Shown one piece after another: positions 6,363 through 14,400 of a stretch of 16,853 nucleotides of DNA. The position numbers and the translations under genes are program-made. Source of the stretch: Dehalococcoidia bacterium (GTDB lineage: Bacteria > Chloroflexota > Dehalococcoidia > JACPQF01); assembly GCA_030650265.1 (NCBI GenBank), contig JAUSEJ010000816.1, positions 1 through 16,853 of the forward strand, written 5' to 3'. How positions within the stretch are numbered: the stretch's first letter is position 1; the number at the start of each line of letters is the position of its first letter. The notes below the pieces were generated by a model. It was not told the DNA's origin. It was given only the letters and a program-made list of their open reading frames with translations, and searched no databases.

Positions 6363-7085
6363 CTATTGCCTGCTGCGCTTTGTACCCTTGGGCACCGGCG
6401 GCGGTTGCATCTTGCGTCCACATTTGACGGAACAGTACAGTTGCTTCATCCGTGCCGTGAATGTCTGCCCACAACCCAGACACACCTTTGTGTAGGTGTG
6501 TCTGTCCACATAGGCATCCCTGCCTGCTGCCATTGCACATTTCTGACTGCAATACTTGCGAAGTTTCTGGTAGGTGTTGAACTCTGTCCCACAGTACTGG
6601 CAGGTTAAGGTGGGTTTTTCGGGTGTCGGGATTGCCGCAGCCGCAGCGTCTCCCCCCCGCCGATTCAGTACGCGAAGCTGCAATCGTAATTGCTCGCGGT
6701 AACTCCACTCCTCGTCTGTTAACGGTACGGTTCTGTGTTCTCGCGGCCGGAGGGTTTCCATTAACAACAGGGCAATGTCGGCCTGCTGCGCTTTGATACG
6801 CAGATAAGGTCGTATTTCCCTCAACATAATGGCTGCGCTTTGGGTTGACCATCTCAGATCCCCGGTTTCCTTGTATCCTCGTTCAATGTGTCGCTTGCGG
6901 ATTTGGGCGATTTTGCTACCCCATTCAGCACCGATTTCTTGCAACACGGCCACAGCAGTATTTGTGATGCGAACATCAAGTGTGTGGCGAGTAGTGCCTC
7001 TTTTGGTCGGTATTGTTGGGATCGCAATGTTTCCCTCTCCATCAAGTAACCCTGCCAGATACGCCTTCTGTGTCTCGGTATGCAT
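6363..7085 (-). CDS. Free-standing LAGLIDADG homing endonuclease with two C-terminal zinc fingers
   Basis: The 240-residue product starts with the motif YLAGLLDGEG (residues 9-18), a good match to LAGLIDADG; Glu17 occupies the metal-binding acidic position. Residues 88-113 (MLREIRPYLRIKAQQADIAL) match the conserved helix of this family ('L..I.PYL..K..QA'). Only one motif is present, so the enzyme should act as a homodimer. The C-terminus carries two cysteine clusters, Cys162/165/179/183 (C-x2-C-x13-C-x3-C) and Cys202/205/218/222 (C-x2-C-x12-C-x3-C), likely zinc-binding units that help DNA recognition. Such enzymes cut an allele lacking the insert, and repair copies the gene across. It sits right after the capsid gene with its own promoter, hairpin-controlled SD and terminator. 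All motif residues look intact. The exact target site is not evident. Confidence 0.9.
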   Translation of the reverse strand: MHTETQKAYLAGLLDGEGNIAIPTIPTKRGTTRHTLDVRITNTAVAVLQEIGAEWGSKIAQIRKRHIERGYKETGDLRWSTQSAAIMLREIRPYLRIKAQQADIALLLMETLRPREHRTVPLTDEEWSYREQLRLQLRVLNRRGGDAAAAAIPTPEKPTLTCQYCGTEFNTYQKLRKYCSQKCAMAAGRDAYVDRHTYTKVCLGCGQTFTARMKQLYCSVKCGRKMQPPPVPKGTKRSRQ

Positions 7086-7117
7086 GCTCGCTTCCTCCTT
7101 AGTGATTCTGCGAGCAT
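7084..7117 (-). promoter_or_regulatory. Stem-loop enclosing SD and start codon of the homing endonuclease
   Basis: ATGCTCGC (7110-7117) and GCGAGCAT (7084-7091) are perfect 8-bp complements around an 18-base loop. The loop holds the SD AAGGAGG (7094-7100), and the 3' arm contains the first two bases of the start codon (7083-7085). The 5' arm ends one base before the predicted transcription start. RNA reading through from the capsid gene can fold it; RNA from the local promoter lacks the 5' arm. This matches the known late-promoter/RBS-hairpin design of T4 I-TevI. Confidence 0.8.
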
Positions 7118-7144
7118 TATACCTTATTGGCTATACGAACTCAA
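7116..7144 (-). promoter_or_regulatory. Sigma-70-type promoter for the homing endonuclease
   Basis: TTGAGT (7139-7144), a 17-base spacer and a perfect TATAAT (7116-7121) lie just before the endonuclease. The -35 contains the TGA stop codon of the capsid gene, so promoter and capsid end are interlocked. The expected start is near 7109, giving a leader of about 24 bases carrying the SD. Confidence 0.75.
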
Positions 7145-8025
7145 CTAGTAGGCGCGGTCGCGTCGCTGTAGACCTCTTTCAACCAGTTACCAGCCGAGCG
7201 CTCGCCAGTCGCGTACTCGTCCCACAACCAGACAGACTTGCCACCGCCACCTAGACTCGGCTCATCGCGGGTGGTCGTCCACGGACTGCGCCCCTGTACG
7301 AGCACGATAGCGCCGCCCTTGCCCCCGGCGAAGACGCCGCCCTTCGCGTCTGAAGAGCTGTCGATGGTCAGATTGCCGTCGTTGTAGACCTCAGCCCCGC
7401 CAATCCTGCCCTCGAAGCCATTGGTGAAGGTATCCTTGGTCAGACCATCAGGCACGGGATAGGTGCCAACGCCAGAGGTGAGCTCTGAATAGAAGTCGTG
7501 AATTTGAAAGCCGTGGAACACGCCGTAGATGGGGCCGTCCCATGGTTCGGTCGTGTTGCCAGCCACTTGAGCAGCCATCGCGGAGACTACCCCGCTGGTT
7601 AGGGTTGCTCCAGCGCCCGGCTGCGAGACACTAGCACCATCAAAGACGAGCAGGAGGTCCTGGTCCTTCAGCCGTTGGATGGCATTCTGGGCCAACGTAC
7701 CCATCTTGGCGAAGCCGATCTTGCTAATTCGCTCAGCTACACGGTTTGTGATGACCGTATGCACGACCTTCAAGCTCGGGGTCAGGGGAAAATTACTATC
7801 GGAAAATTGTTGTGGATTCTCGAAGCGGTCCGTCTCCGAAGCGCTTGAGGCCGTCAGTCTGGCATAACTCACTTCGTTCCAAGTGATGCCTGTGCCGGGG
7901 TCGAGAGTTTGCTTGTCGACCAGATTGGTCATGACGCCCTTCCACTCGCGTTGCGCCCTCGCGGACGCCACCAGAGAGTTAAGGGAATCGGTAAGGTTAG
8001 TGGTATAGGTCTCACCTGAGGCCAT
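7141..8025 (-). CDS. Probable major capsid protein
   Basis: The 294-residue product follows a scaffold-like gene at a 29-base gap, the normal scaffold-capsid order of tailed phages. Its length suits an HK97-fold capsid protein. Residues 85-130 (LKVVHTVITNRVAERISKIG, then NAIQRLKDQDLLLVFDGASV) form the long-helix region ending in a 'FDG' turn, as in many phage capsid proteins, and residues 140-170 (TLTSGVVSAMAAQVAG, then PIYGVFHGFQIHDF) suit the beta-rich P-domain. The C-terminus is strand and turn rich with 'SVWLWDEYATGERSAGNWLK'. The SD AAGGAG is seven bases upstream. The gene abuts the homing endonuclease promoter, whose -35 overlaps its stop. Assignment rests on context and overall pattern rather than a signature motif; a less likely alternative is a minor head protein. 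Confidence 0.75.
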   Translation of the reverse strand: MASGETYTTNLTDSLNSLVASARAQREWKGVMTNLVDKQTLDPGTGITWNEVSYARLTASSASETDRFENPQQFSDSNFPLTPSLKVVHTVITNRVAERISKIGFAKMGTLAQNAIQRLKDQDLLLVFDGASVSQPGAGATLTSGVVSAMAAQVAGNTTEPWDGPIYGVFHGFQIHDFYSELTSGVGTYPVPDGLTKDTFTNGFEGRIGGAEVYNDGNLTIDSSSDAKGGVFAGGKGGAIVLVQGRSPWTTTRDEPSLGGGGKSVWLWDEYATGERSAGNWLKEVYSDATAPTS

Positions 8026-8054
8026 ATCGTTACTCCTTCAATGCGAGCGCTATC

Positions 8055-8972
8055 TCACGTGATGATGCCGTTGTCGCGCATCCACTTGAGCTGCCTCGCC
8101 GTATTGTTCGATTTGCCGGCTCCGTAGTCGGCCATAAATTGCTCGTCGGTCAGGCCGCCTTCGCCGGGCGGCAGCGTTACCGGCGCCTTCTCTTGTTGGC
8201 GATTGGTCGCGCGTTCAGTAGCCAGCATCGCGGCAGCCTCGGTCTTCGCTAGCGTTTTCGCCAGCTCTTTGGCCTGCCTGCCGCTACTCAGGTCGCGCCA
8301 CGCGCTCAAGAACGAGAGATGGTCGGTATACTTCGGGTTGAGCGGATTCAGTTCGGCCCGGTCGTCATCGCTCAGCGAGGGGTCCTGCTGGATCGCATCG
8401 GTGAGCATCGCGATGAGCCGCTGGTTCGCGCTTACTTCGGCCCGCTGTTGGAGGGTTGGAGCCAGCCGTTGCATGACCTGCTCTTCGGCTGCGGCAGTCT
8501 GTCGGGCGGACTTGCGAGCCTCAAGCTCCGGCCGCAGACGCTGGGCGAGTGGGCTGGTCGGGTCATCTTCGATTTCCCGCCATAGCTCGCTATCGCTCTG
8601 TTCTTGCTGCGCTTGCCTGAGTCTGGCCTGTGCCTGCTCCTCAAGACGTGCATTGTTCTGGCGGACGATCTCGGCAGCCTTCTCGGTGGCCCGCCGGTCG
8701 ATGTCGGCCTCACGCACGCTCTTGCTGCGGTGATCGATCTCTTTCTTGATCTCCGCGTGTTCGAGCAGGTACTTGCGCCCCTCTGGCGTGGCTAGGAACT
8801 TCTCGGTGGCTTCCTTGTAGTCCGGCTCGCTGCTGGTCTTCTCTGGCGCTGCTGCCTGCGTGCTGTCAGCCGTAGACTCCGGGGACGAGTCCGTCGCCGT
8901 TGCCTCGGTCGTACTAGGAGCAGGCGTTAGGGCCTCGATTACCGCAGTAGCGGAACTGTCGCCATCTGGCAT
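8055..8972 (-). CDS. Probable capsid scaffolding protein
   Basis: A 305-residue protein with a low-complexity N-terminus (residues 1-50, Ser/Thr/Ala/Pro/Asp) followed by a long charged helical stretch (residues 85-265) rich in Gln, Ala, Glu and Arg, such as NNARLEEQAQARLRQAQQEQ, which looks like coiled coil. The C-terminus (residues 272-305, LTDEQFMADYGAGKSNNTAR followed by QLKWMRDNGIIT) is compact and probably the capsid-binding end. This acidic, extended, helix-rich layout and position directly before the capsid gene are typical of scaffolding proteins, which guide procapsid assembly and leave before or during packaging. SD GGAGGAG (8978-8984) is four bases after the U-run of a strong terminator. 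The family name is unknown to me. Confidence 0.7.
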   Translation of the reverse strand: MPDGDSSATAVIEALTPAPSTTEATATDSSPESTADSTQAAAPEKTSSEPDYKEATEKFLATPEGRKYLLEHAEIKKEIDHRSKSVREADIDRRATEKAAEIVRQNNARLEEQAQARLRQAQQEQSDSELWREIEDDPTSPLAQRLRPELEARKSARQTAAAEEQVMQRLAPTLQQRAEVSANQRLIAMLTDAIQQDPSLSDDDRAELNPLNPKYTDHLSFLSAWRDLSSGRQAKELAKTLAKTEAAAMLATERATNRQQEKAPVTLPPGEGGLTDEQFMADYGAGKSNNTARQLKWMRDNGIIT

Positions 8973-8987
8973 GCTTTCTCCTCCAAC

Positions 8988-9042
8988 AAAAAAAGGGCGA
9001 TCCCTCGGCCGCCGAGTTTCCTCGGAAGCGGAGAGACCGCCC
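8988..9042 (-). terminator. Intrinsic terminator directly upstream of the scaffold gene SD
   Basis: On the minus strand GGGCGGTC pairs with GATCGCCC (8 bp, one G-U wobble), enclosing an inner CCGAG-GAAA-CTCGG hairpin with a GNRA tetraloop, followed by seven U (8988-8994). A second CCGAG copy could compete for CTCGG. The SD of the scaffold gene follows within four bases. Capsid genes may therefore be controlled by read-through of this terminator. Confidence 0.8.
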
Positions 9043-9092
9043 GTTTGTCCGGGTCAGGTCTTACCTTTGGTTAGCTAATCGCCACTGTGCCC

Positions 9093-9121
9093 ACAATAGC
9101 ACAAGTTACAGGCGAGCGCAA
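9093..9121 (-). promoter_or_regulatory. Candidate promoter upstream of the scaffold terminator
   Basis: TTGCGC (9116-9121), a 17-base spacer and TATTGT (9093-9098), preceded by TGC of an extended -10, lie on the minus strand. The -35 match is weak (3/6) and the -10 match moderate (4/6). The start would be near 9086, about 44 bases before the terminator hairpin, giving an attenuator-like leader. Confidence 0.4.
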
Positions 9122-9135
9122 GCCTGTTATGCTGG

Positions 9136-10209
9136 CTACGTCCACCGCGTGAACGTTTGCGCCGTGCCCTTGGGCTGGGCTGCCCGCATCCTCGTCCACG
9201 CATCCGCCGGCACGATCCCTTGGGCCGACCACAGCCCCTCTTGCATCTTCCGGTCTGTGTCGGTCATGTTGTTGTAGTCCTGCACGCCGATCTGATGAGG
9301 CTGGCGGACGGGGCCGAACGGGCTATTGTAACTGTCAGCAACGCCAGCGGGTGCGCCAGTGCGATAGGTGCCCGTGCTCTCATCGAAGTTAGGGTTGTCA
9401 CCTGCGTAGGCCGTTCCCTCGCCCCTGCCCGTGCTAGTCGCCTGCTTCCACCAATCGGCATTGCTCGTGGCGCCCATCCCTGCCGATTCCCAGCTTGGCG
9501 TCGCCTGCATCTCCCCGAAGGCCCCCTTGGGCTGTGCCTGCCTGACCTTGAGCCAGTCCGTTGGCCCGGAGAGTTGCGCTCGTAGCCCACCATAGTATTG
9601 CTCGTTTTGCTGTTGCATCTGATCGCGGGCAAGAGTGTTCTGCTGCGTAGCGCCAGTAAGTCCCACGTCAATGCCCATCGCCTGTGCCGCCTTAACAGGG
9701 TCACCGCCCGACGATACCCCTTCCGGTGAGAATCCCAGCCAGTTCTTGACCGCTGCCCGCTGCTGCTCTGGGGTATCCACAGGCCAACCACTCGACCGAA
9801 AGAAGTTGGCGAGATCCGGCCGCTTCGCCCATATCGCATCGAGCGCCGCATCGGCCCCCATGGTCGGCGTGCCGCCTGTGTTCAGGTAGCCGGTTAGCCC
9901 GGCCATCGCCTGCAGCTTCTGCCAGTCGTTCTGAGCTCTGGCCAATTCGTAGGTCGGGCGCTCCACTTCCCGCAGCCGTGCTTCGAGATAGGCTTGGTTG
10001 GCCTGCTGAATCTGTAATGGCAGAATGCCGGCGCCACCCGAGCCAGTGAAGGCGCTTGGAGCGGGAGTAGGGGCAATGCCTTGGTTAACCTGCATTGATT
10101 CAGTTCGCCTGACGACATAAGAACCGTCATCGTTTTGGTGGATTACACTTACTGTTCCATCTGCATTCTGCTGCCCGTATTCGGCAGTGCCGCCATCATC
10201 ATAAGCCAT
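9136..10209 (-). CDS. Hypothetical virion-type protein with repeated 'AQPKG' segments
   Basis: A 357-residue protein with no membrane segment, rich in Gln, Gly, Ala, Pro and Trp. Residues 1-40 contain two 'DGS/DGT' beta-hairpin-like repeats. Residues 68-105 (QQANQAYLEARLREVERPTY, then ELARAQNDWQKLQ) are helical with heptad character. Residues 218-229 (DWLKVRQAQPKG) and 336-348 (DAWTRMRAAQPKG) are a short repeated segment. Pro/Trp-rich linker-like stretches lie between. I do not recognise the family. SD AAGGAG lies inside the last codons of the preceding gene, four bases after which the stop occurs, so the pair is coupled. Placed just before the scaffold, it may be an internal virion or portal-region protein; this is inference only. 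Confidence 0.65.
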   Translation of the reverse strand: MAYDDGGTAEYGQQNADGTVSVIHQNDDGSYVVRRTESMQVNQGIAPTPAPSAFTGSGGAGILPLQIQQANQAYLEARLREVERPTYELARAQNDWQKLQAMAGLTGYLNTGGTPTMGADAALDAIWAKRPDLANFFRSSGWPVDTPEQQRAAVKNWLGFSPEGVSSGGDPVKAAQAMGIDVGLTGATQQNTLARDQMQQQNEQYYGGLRAQLSGPTDWLKVRQAQPKGAFGEMQATPSWESAGMGATSNADWWKQATSTGRGEGTAYAGDNPNFDESTGTYRTGAPAGVADSYNSPFGPVRQPHQIGVQDYNNMTDTDRKMQEGLWSAQGIVPADAWTRMRAAQPKGTAQTFTRWT

Positions 10210-10213
10210 TACC

Positions 10214-11035
10214 CTATCTCCTTATTGCTTGCTGTGCCGCCTGCCACGGGTTAAACGGCACCTTAGTTGCTTGTGGCGCCGTGTACGGGAGCCCGTAGCG
10301 CTTCATAAGCTGCTCCTGCACGCCCCCCGGCTCGAAGCCCGACCAATAGTCCTGCCCTTCTGGCAATTGGAAGTCCAAGGCTTGGTTCCAAGCCGAGGTA
10401 TAGTTGGTCGCCAGTCCACGCAGGTTTGCCGCTTCACGCTCCTGATCGTTCTGTAGCGCTACTAGGCGATTCTGTTGCAAGAGATCGGCGCGCGTTTGCT
10501 CTTTCTGCGCATCGGCGAGCGTATCACGGCCACGGGCGTAGGCGGTTTCTTCGGGATAGCGCGCCTGCTGCCATGCAAGCTGATCGTCAGCGGCGGTACG
10601 TTGCCTAGGGGCGGCAGGTTCCGCAGGGAAGTTGAACACAGGCTCGTATGCGGCTTTGCCGTCAGGCCCCAGCGTCACCTGATAGGCAATGTTACCCTTC
10701 GTGACGAGGGTGGGCTTAGGATTGCGCAATTCTTCTAGCTTTTGGGTGTAACTGGCAGCATCATAGGCGTCTTTCGCAAGATCGGCAGGGGTATTGGTAG
10801 CCTTTGCCCCCATCGCCGTCCCAGGATCAGTAATGCCAATCTCTGCTGTCGTCGGATTCGGGTTAGCCGTATGCGCCTTGCCGACAACATAGGTGCCATC
10901 AGCGAACGTATACCTATACTGCGGAGTGGGATTTCGTACCTTCGCCCCACTCTCGTCCTCAATGAATGGGTCAAGTGGCAACACACCAACAACATCACCG
11001 TGTCGTTGGATCAATTCCATGAATGTATCAGCCAT
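10214..11035 (-). CDS. Hypothetical virion-type protein, coupled to the next gene
   Basis: This 273-residue protein is soluble and Ala/Gln/Pro-rich. Residues 40-55 (YRYTFADGTYVVGKA) look like a beta hairpin similar to the start of the next gene's product ('DGSYVVRR'). Residues 165-215 (YARGRDTLADAQKEQTRADL, then LQQNRLVALQNDQEREAAN) form a long charged helix. The C-terminus ends in NPWQAAQQAIRR. It shares with its neighbour the layout of an N-terminal 'DG.YVV' strand and an internal Gln/Ala-rich helix, so the two may be distant relatives. The SD AAGGAGGT is a near-perfect match, six bases before ATG. I do not recognise a family and assign no function. Confidence 0.65.
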   Translation of the reverse strand: MADTFMELIQRHGDVVGVLPLDPFIEDESGAKVRNPTPQYRYTFADGTYVVGKAHTANPNPTTAEIGITDPGTAMGAKATNTPADLAKDAYDAASYTQKLEELRNPKPTLVTKGNIAYQVTLGPDGKAAYEPVFNFPAEPAAPRQRTAADDQLAWQQARYPEETAYARGRDTLADAQKEQTRADLLQQNRLVALQNDQEREAANLRGLATNYTSAWNQALDFQLPEGQDYWSGFEPGGVQEQLMKRYGLPYTAPQATKVPFNPWQAAQQAIRR

Positions 11036-11060
11036 TAAGCCACCTCCTTACTGCACATGC

Positions 11061-11066
11061 TATAAT
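11061..11066 (+). promoter_or_regulatory. Extended -10 promoter for the small plus-strand gene
   Basis: TGC-TATAAT is a perfect -10 with the TG extension. No good -35 is found at 17 bases, as expected for extended -10 promoters. The predicted start is at about 11073-11074, the first base of the ATG, so the mRNA would be leaderless or nearly so. Confidence 0.55.
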
Positions 11067-11073
11067 TAGATTG

Positions 11074-11403
11074 ATGGAACATTCGATTACAGATTTCCGC
11101 GATCCGGTAACGCTTCTCATTTGGTTCTGGCTGGGTTTTGTGACGCCAGTGAGTTTCTTTTGGGCAGTGATTAAGCCTCATATTCGTCTGAAGCCCGAAG
11201 GTTACATCGGCAAGTTTCAACGGCCCGATGGTCAAATCGTCCATGTCTCGCGGATGCCTAGCGGCTCGCTTTGGGTCGCCTCTGAAGAATCCCCCGGCAC
11301 TGAACCGCAGGAAATTGGTTATGTCTCTGGCCGTGAACTGACTACCTACCATAAGTTATCTGCTACCCCCGACGGGGACAAGCGTATTACTCGCCCCCAC
11401 TAA
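11074..11403 (+). CDS. Small membrane protein, antisense to its neighbours
   Basis: The only plus-strand gene in the window. From the ATG at 11074 it encodes 109 residues: a short N-terminus, one strongly hydrophobic segment at residues 11-33 (PVTLLIWFWLGFVTPVSFFW), and a soluble tail with beta-like pieces (GKFQRPDGQIVHV, SGSLWVASEES, EIGYVSGREL). A longer form from 11023 is possible but has no SD and begins before the promoter. No SD precedes 11074 either, matching a leaderless transcript. Its last 48 bases overlap, tail to tail, the 3' end of the giant gene. It fills a gap of about 320 bases that otherwise has no sensible gene. Function unknown; an insert in the host membrane is plausible. 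Confidence 0.6.
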   Translation: MEHSITDFRDPVTLLIWFWLGFVTPVSFFWAVIKPHIRLKPEGYIGKFQRPDGQIVHVSRMPSGSLWVASEESPGTEPQEIGYVSGRELTTYHKLSATPDGDKRITRPH

Positions 11404-14400
11404 TCCCTGCTGCTCCGTTTGACTCAACGCCCCACCGAACTGCTTATCTACCTCTGCCCTCTTCTTTTTCAGGTAAGCGCCGTCCAGTTCTCCGCGACGA
11501 GCCAAGACACTGAGTGTAGGATTGGCGTCAAATAGCTTTCGCTTGCCCTCGTTCTGACCATAGCGTTGGACATAATCACTGAGTAAAGCCTTGGCATTGC
11601 TAATCTCGTAGTTCTGCGTTTGAATCTCCTGCGGTGTACCGTTCACTCCTAGAAAGTGCGGCACGCTCGCCCACGCAATTAGCGCTTGATGTCGCGGGTC
11701 ACGAGCGACTTGATTACCTAAGTTGATATCGGCCATATCGTAGGCCGTACCGATCATCCTATTTAGCGTGGCAGACTTGCCTTGGTCATCTAGTACTTGA
11801 TACTCAGACTTGCTGATCGTATCCGCGATATATGTTGCTGCCATCTTACCCGCCTGACCTTGCAGTAGGCGCTGTTGTTCTGGTGTTTGCTTCGCGCCAG
11901 CGTAGGTATCTGAGAACTGCCGCACGCTGACTGGTGTCCCGGCCTGCGTCAACCTTGCTACTTCCTGCGCTACGGGGTCAGGCCGCTTCGTGCTCGTCTG
12001 CCAAGGGACTATCATCTGGGCTATAGTGTCACCTGGTCCCGTCTGCCGTATACCGCCATAAACACTTGGCTCTTTTGGTAACGCTAGCGAGGCAAACGGA
12101 ATACGCCCCTGAACTGCTGCTATAGGTGTATCCTTGGCTCGAATCGTCGGGTCTACGATGCGCTCAACTGCTGCTAATCCTGAGCCATATGGCACGAATG
12201 ACCCAGCGATGCTGGCGGCGTTCTGGGTGGCCCACGTCGCTGGATTCTGGGCACGGAAGAGATCTGAAACGCCGCGCAGGAATGAGGCATCAAGCATCGA
12301 GTTATAGACACGGCTAACTACATCTAATGCCAATTCGTGATTCGGGCGGCGTCCTTCGTCTAGTCCCTCCTTGACAGCAGCCACAAACGCCATTGGAACA
12401 CTCAACGGGCCAAGATTATTGTAACTAATCCAACGCCAGCCACTAGGTTGTGTGGGGTCTGGTACTTTTATGCTGTTCGCTTGCCATCCTGACTCTTCAA
12501 GCACACGTCGCCTTGTTAAATTGGTCGGCCCTTGCCCGGTCAAGTTGCCACTGCTGACCATTCCCCATAGCCCGGCAAGTACGCTGCTAGCCATTAACGT
12601 CTTGGCCGCTTCCATCCGGACGCCTCTTATATCGCCTTTACTTGCCTTGATACCCATTTTGATTGGCCCGGCAAGAGGCTGGAGAACCATGCCCAACCCA
12701 CGAATGTAGATATTCGCTGGGGTACGAATGAATGGCACGATCAGTTTAACAACCGTGCCCGTCGGGCCAGGGGTATTAGCGAAACGAATGAAAGCATTCA
12801 CAAACTTACCCGGATCATTCTGATAGACAGCGTATTTCGCAACTTCGCTTGCTTGAAGTATCATATCCTTATCAGGATTAGCGAGCAAGCGCTCTGCTTT
12901 AAGAACATCGCCTTTCGCCAATCGATAAGCATTAGCGTGTAGTGCCCCAGAGTAATTGACCGACTTCCAGAACTCATCTGCTGCGGTCAAGACATCGCTC
13001 ACTGGATTTATTACTTTGCCCACCAGCCCCCCAATGGGCTTTGGTCGGATGTTCCCAAATTGACTGGTTTCAATCTGTGTGACATTGAACTTAGATACAC
13101 CAGTCGCGAAGGCGTCACCCGCTGCCGCCCATGCCTCAGGAATACCACGCATCATGCCATACACGTCGGCTGCCGCTTCCTTGGGATATCCTGCCAAGGC
13201 TGTTGTCAGCGGTCGAACCATCGCCTGCCCAGCATTGCCAGAGAAGTTAACAAAGTGGGTCTTCCACGAGCTAAGCATCGAGGCATAGCGCCAAGCATTG
13301 ATCTTGTCCCAAAGCGTCGGTGAGTAGAGTGCTTGCAACATCTTATACTGCGCTACTTTGTCACTCGGGTCAATCTGAGAGAACTGCTCAACCCACTTCG
13401 TGAACTGCTCGGTGCCGCCCAAATGCTTGAAGGCTTCGTTGATCGCGTTAGTCCGACTGGCCCCCTCGCCCGTCAACGCTGTACGGAACGAGCGCAGCGT
13501 GCGCCCTGCTTCCGCTGCTGATCCAGAACGCACGGCTGCCAATGCCGCAAACTCCAAGGCCTTGTCTGCTAACTGCGACTCCATTACTGACGTCGCCGTT
13601 CCCGCTGTTCGTGCCTCAGTCACTTCGCCTAAAAGGTTCTGGTAGTCCTGCCCTGTCTTCGCAAGCGTCTGTCCGAGCGCTATAGCTTCCTCTTGATTGA
13701 AGGCGCGGCCCGGCTTACTCTTCAACCAATCCTCAATGCTGACGCCTAAACCTTTCGCAGGGTCAGTGAGGTCAGCAGCATTTTGGACGGCTTGCGCGTC
13801 GGTAATCACGCCCCGCCGTTGGCCTGCAAACTGGTTGAACTCAGGACTATCGACGGTCTGCTTGATTACATCACTGACGCCGGCCTCATCAAACTTACTC
13901 AGCTTGACGTTGCCCGCAAAGCCCTCTTCTGCTGGCCGGAGTGCAGAGGCTTGCTCAGGGGTGCCCTTAGCACGGGCTAGTGTTTTTCCTGCTGCCTTGG
14001 CGAGATCGCCAGTAGCGGCTTTTGCAGCAGAAGAGGATAGCGATGGAAGACTTCTCTGCTCAACAGGCACAGATGCAGCAGGCTCAGGCGGTGCTCCGAG
14101 CGAAGATCGAGCAGGCACGGGCACAGCTGCAGCTTCAGCAGCAGAGAGAGGAAGATCAGGCACGCCAGCACCTTGCACACCAGTTCCCCCCCGCAAACGA
14201 GCTATCTGTTGTCCTAGCGATGTCTGTGCGGCCTGCTCATCGGTGACTTGGGGGTTCTTCACCCGTAATTTCACCATCTGCTTTTCGGCTTCCCGCAGGT
14301 CGGCTTCACGAATACTGCGTCCCATGTCGCTGCCGAGGCCACCAAGAGCTTGGCGAACATCTGCCGGTGTGTTAGCAGGCTTCGCCAAAGCCGCCTCCGC

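Noticed and set aside
6274..6852. 192-codon minus-strand frame overlapping the endonuclease
   Set aside because: It overlaps a clear LAGLIDADG gene in another frame, crosses the terminator and has no recognisable motif.
8203..8733. 176-codon plus-strand open frame
   Set aside because: It is antisense to the helical part of the scaffold-like gene; its Ser/Arg/Ala/Cys composition is that of a shadow frame.
11035..11352. 105-codon minus-strand open frame in the gap before the giant gene's end
   Set aside because: Its product looks unlike a folded protein and it has no SD; the plus-strand frame here encodes a coherent membrane protein with a good promoter.
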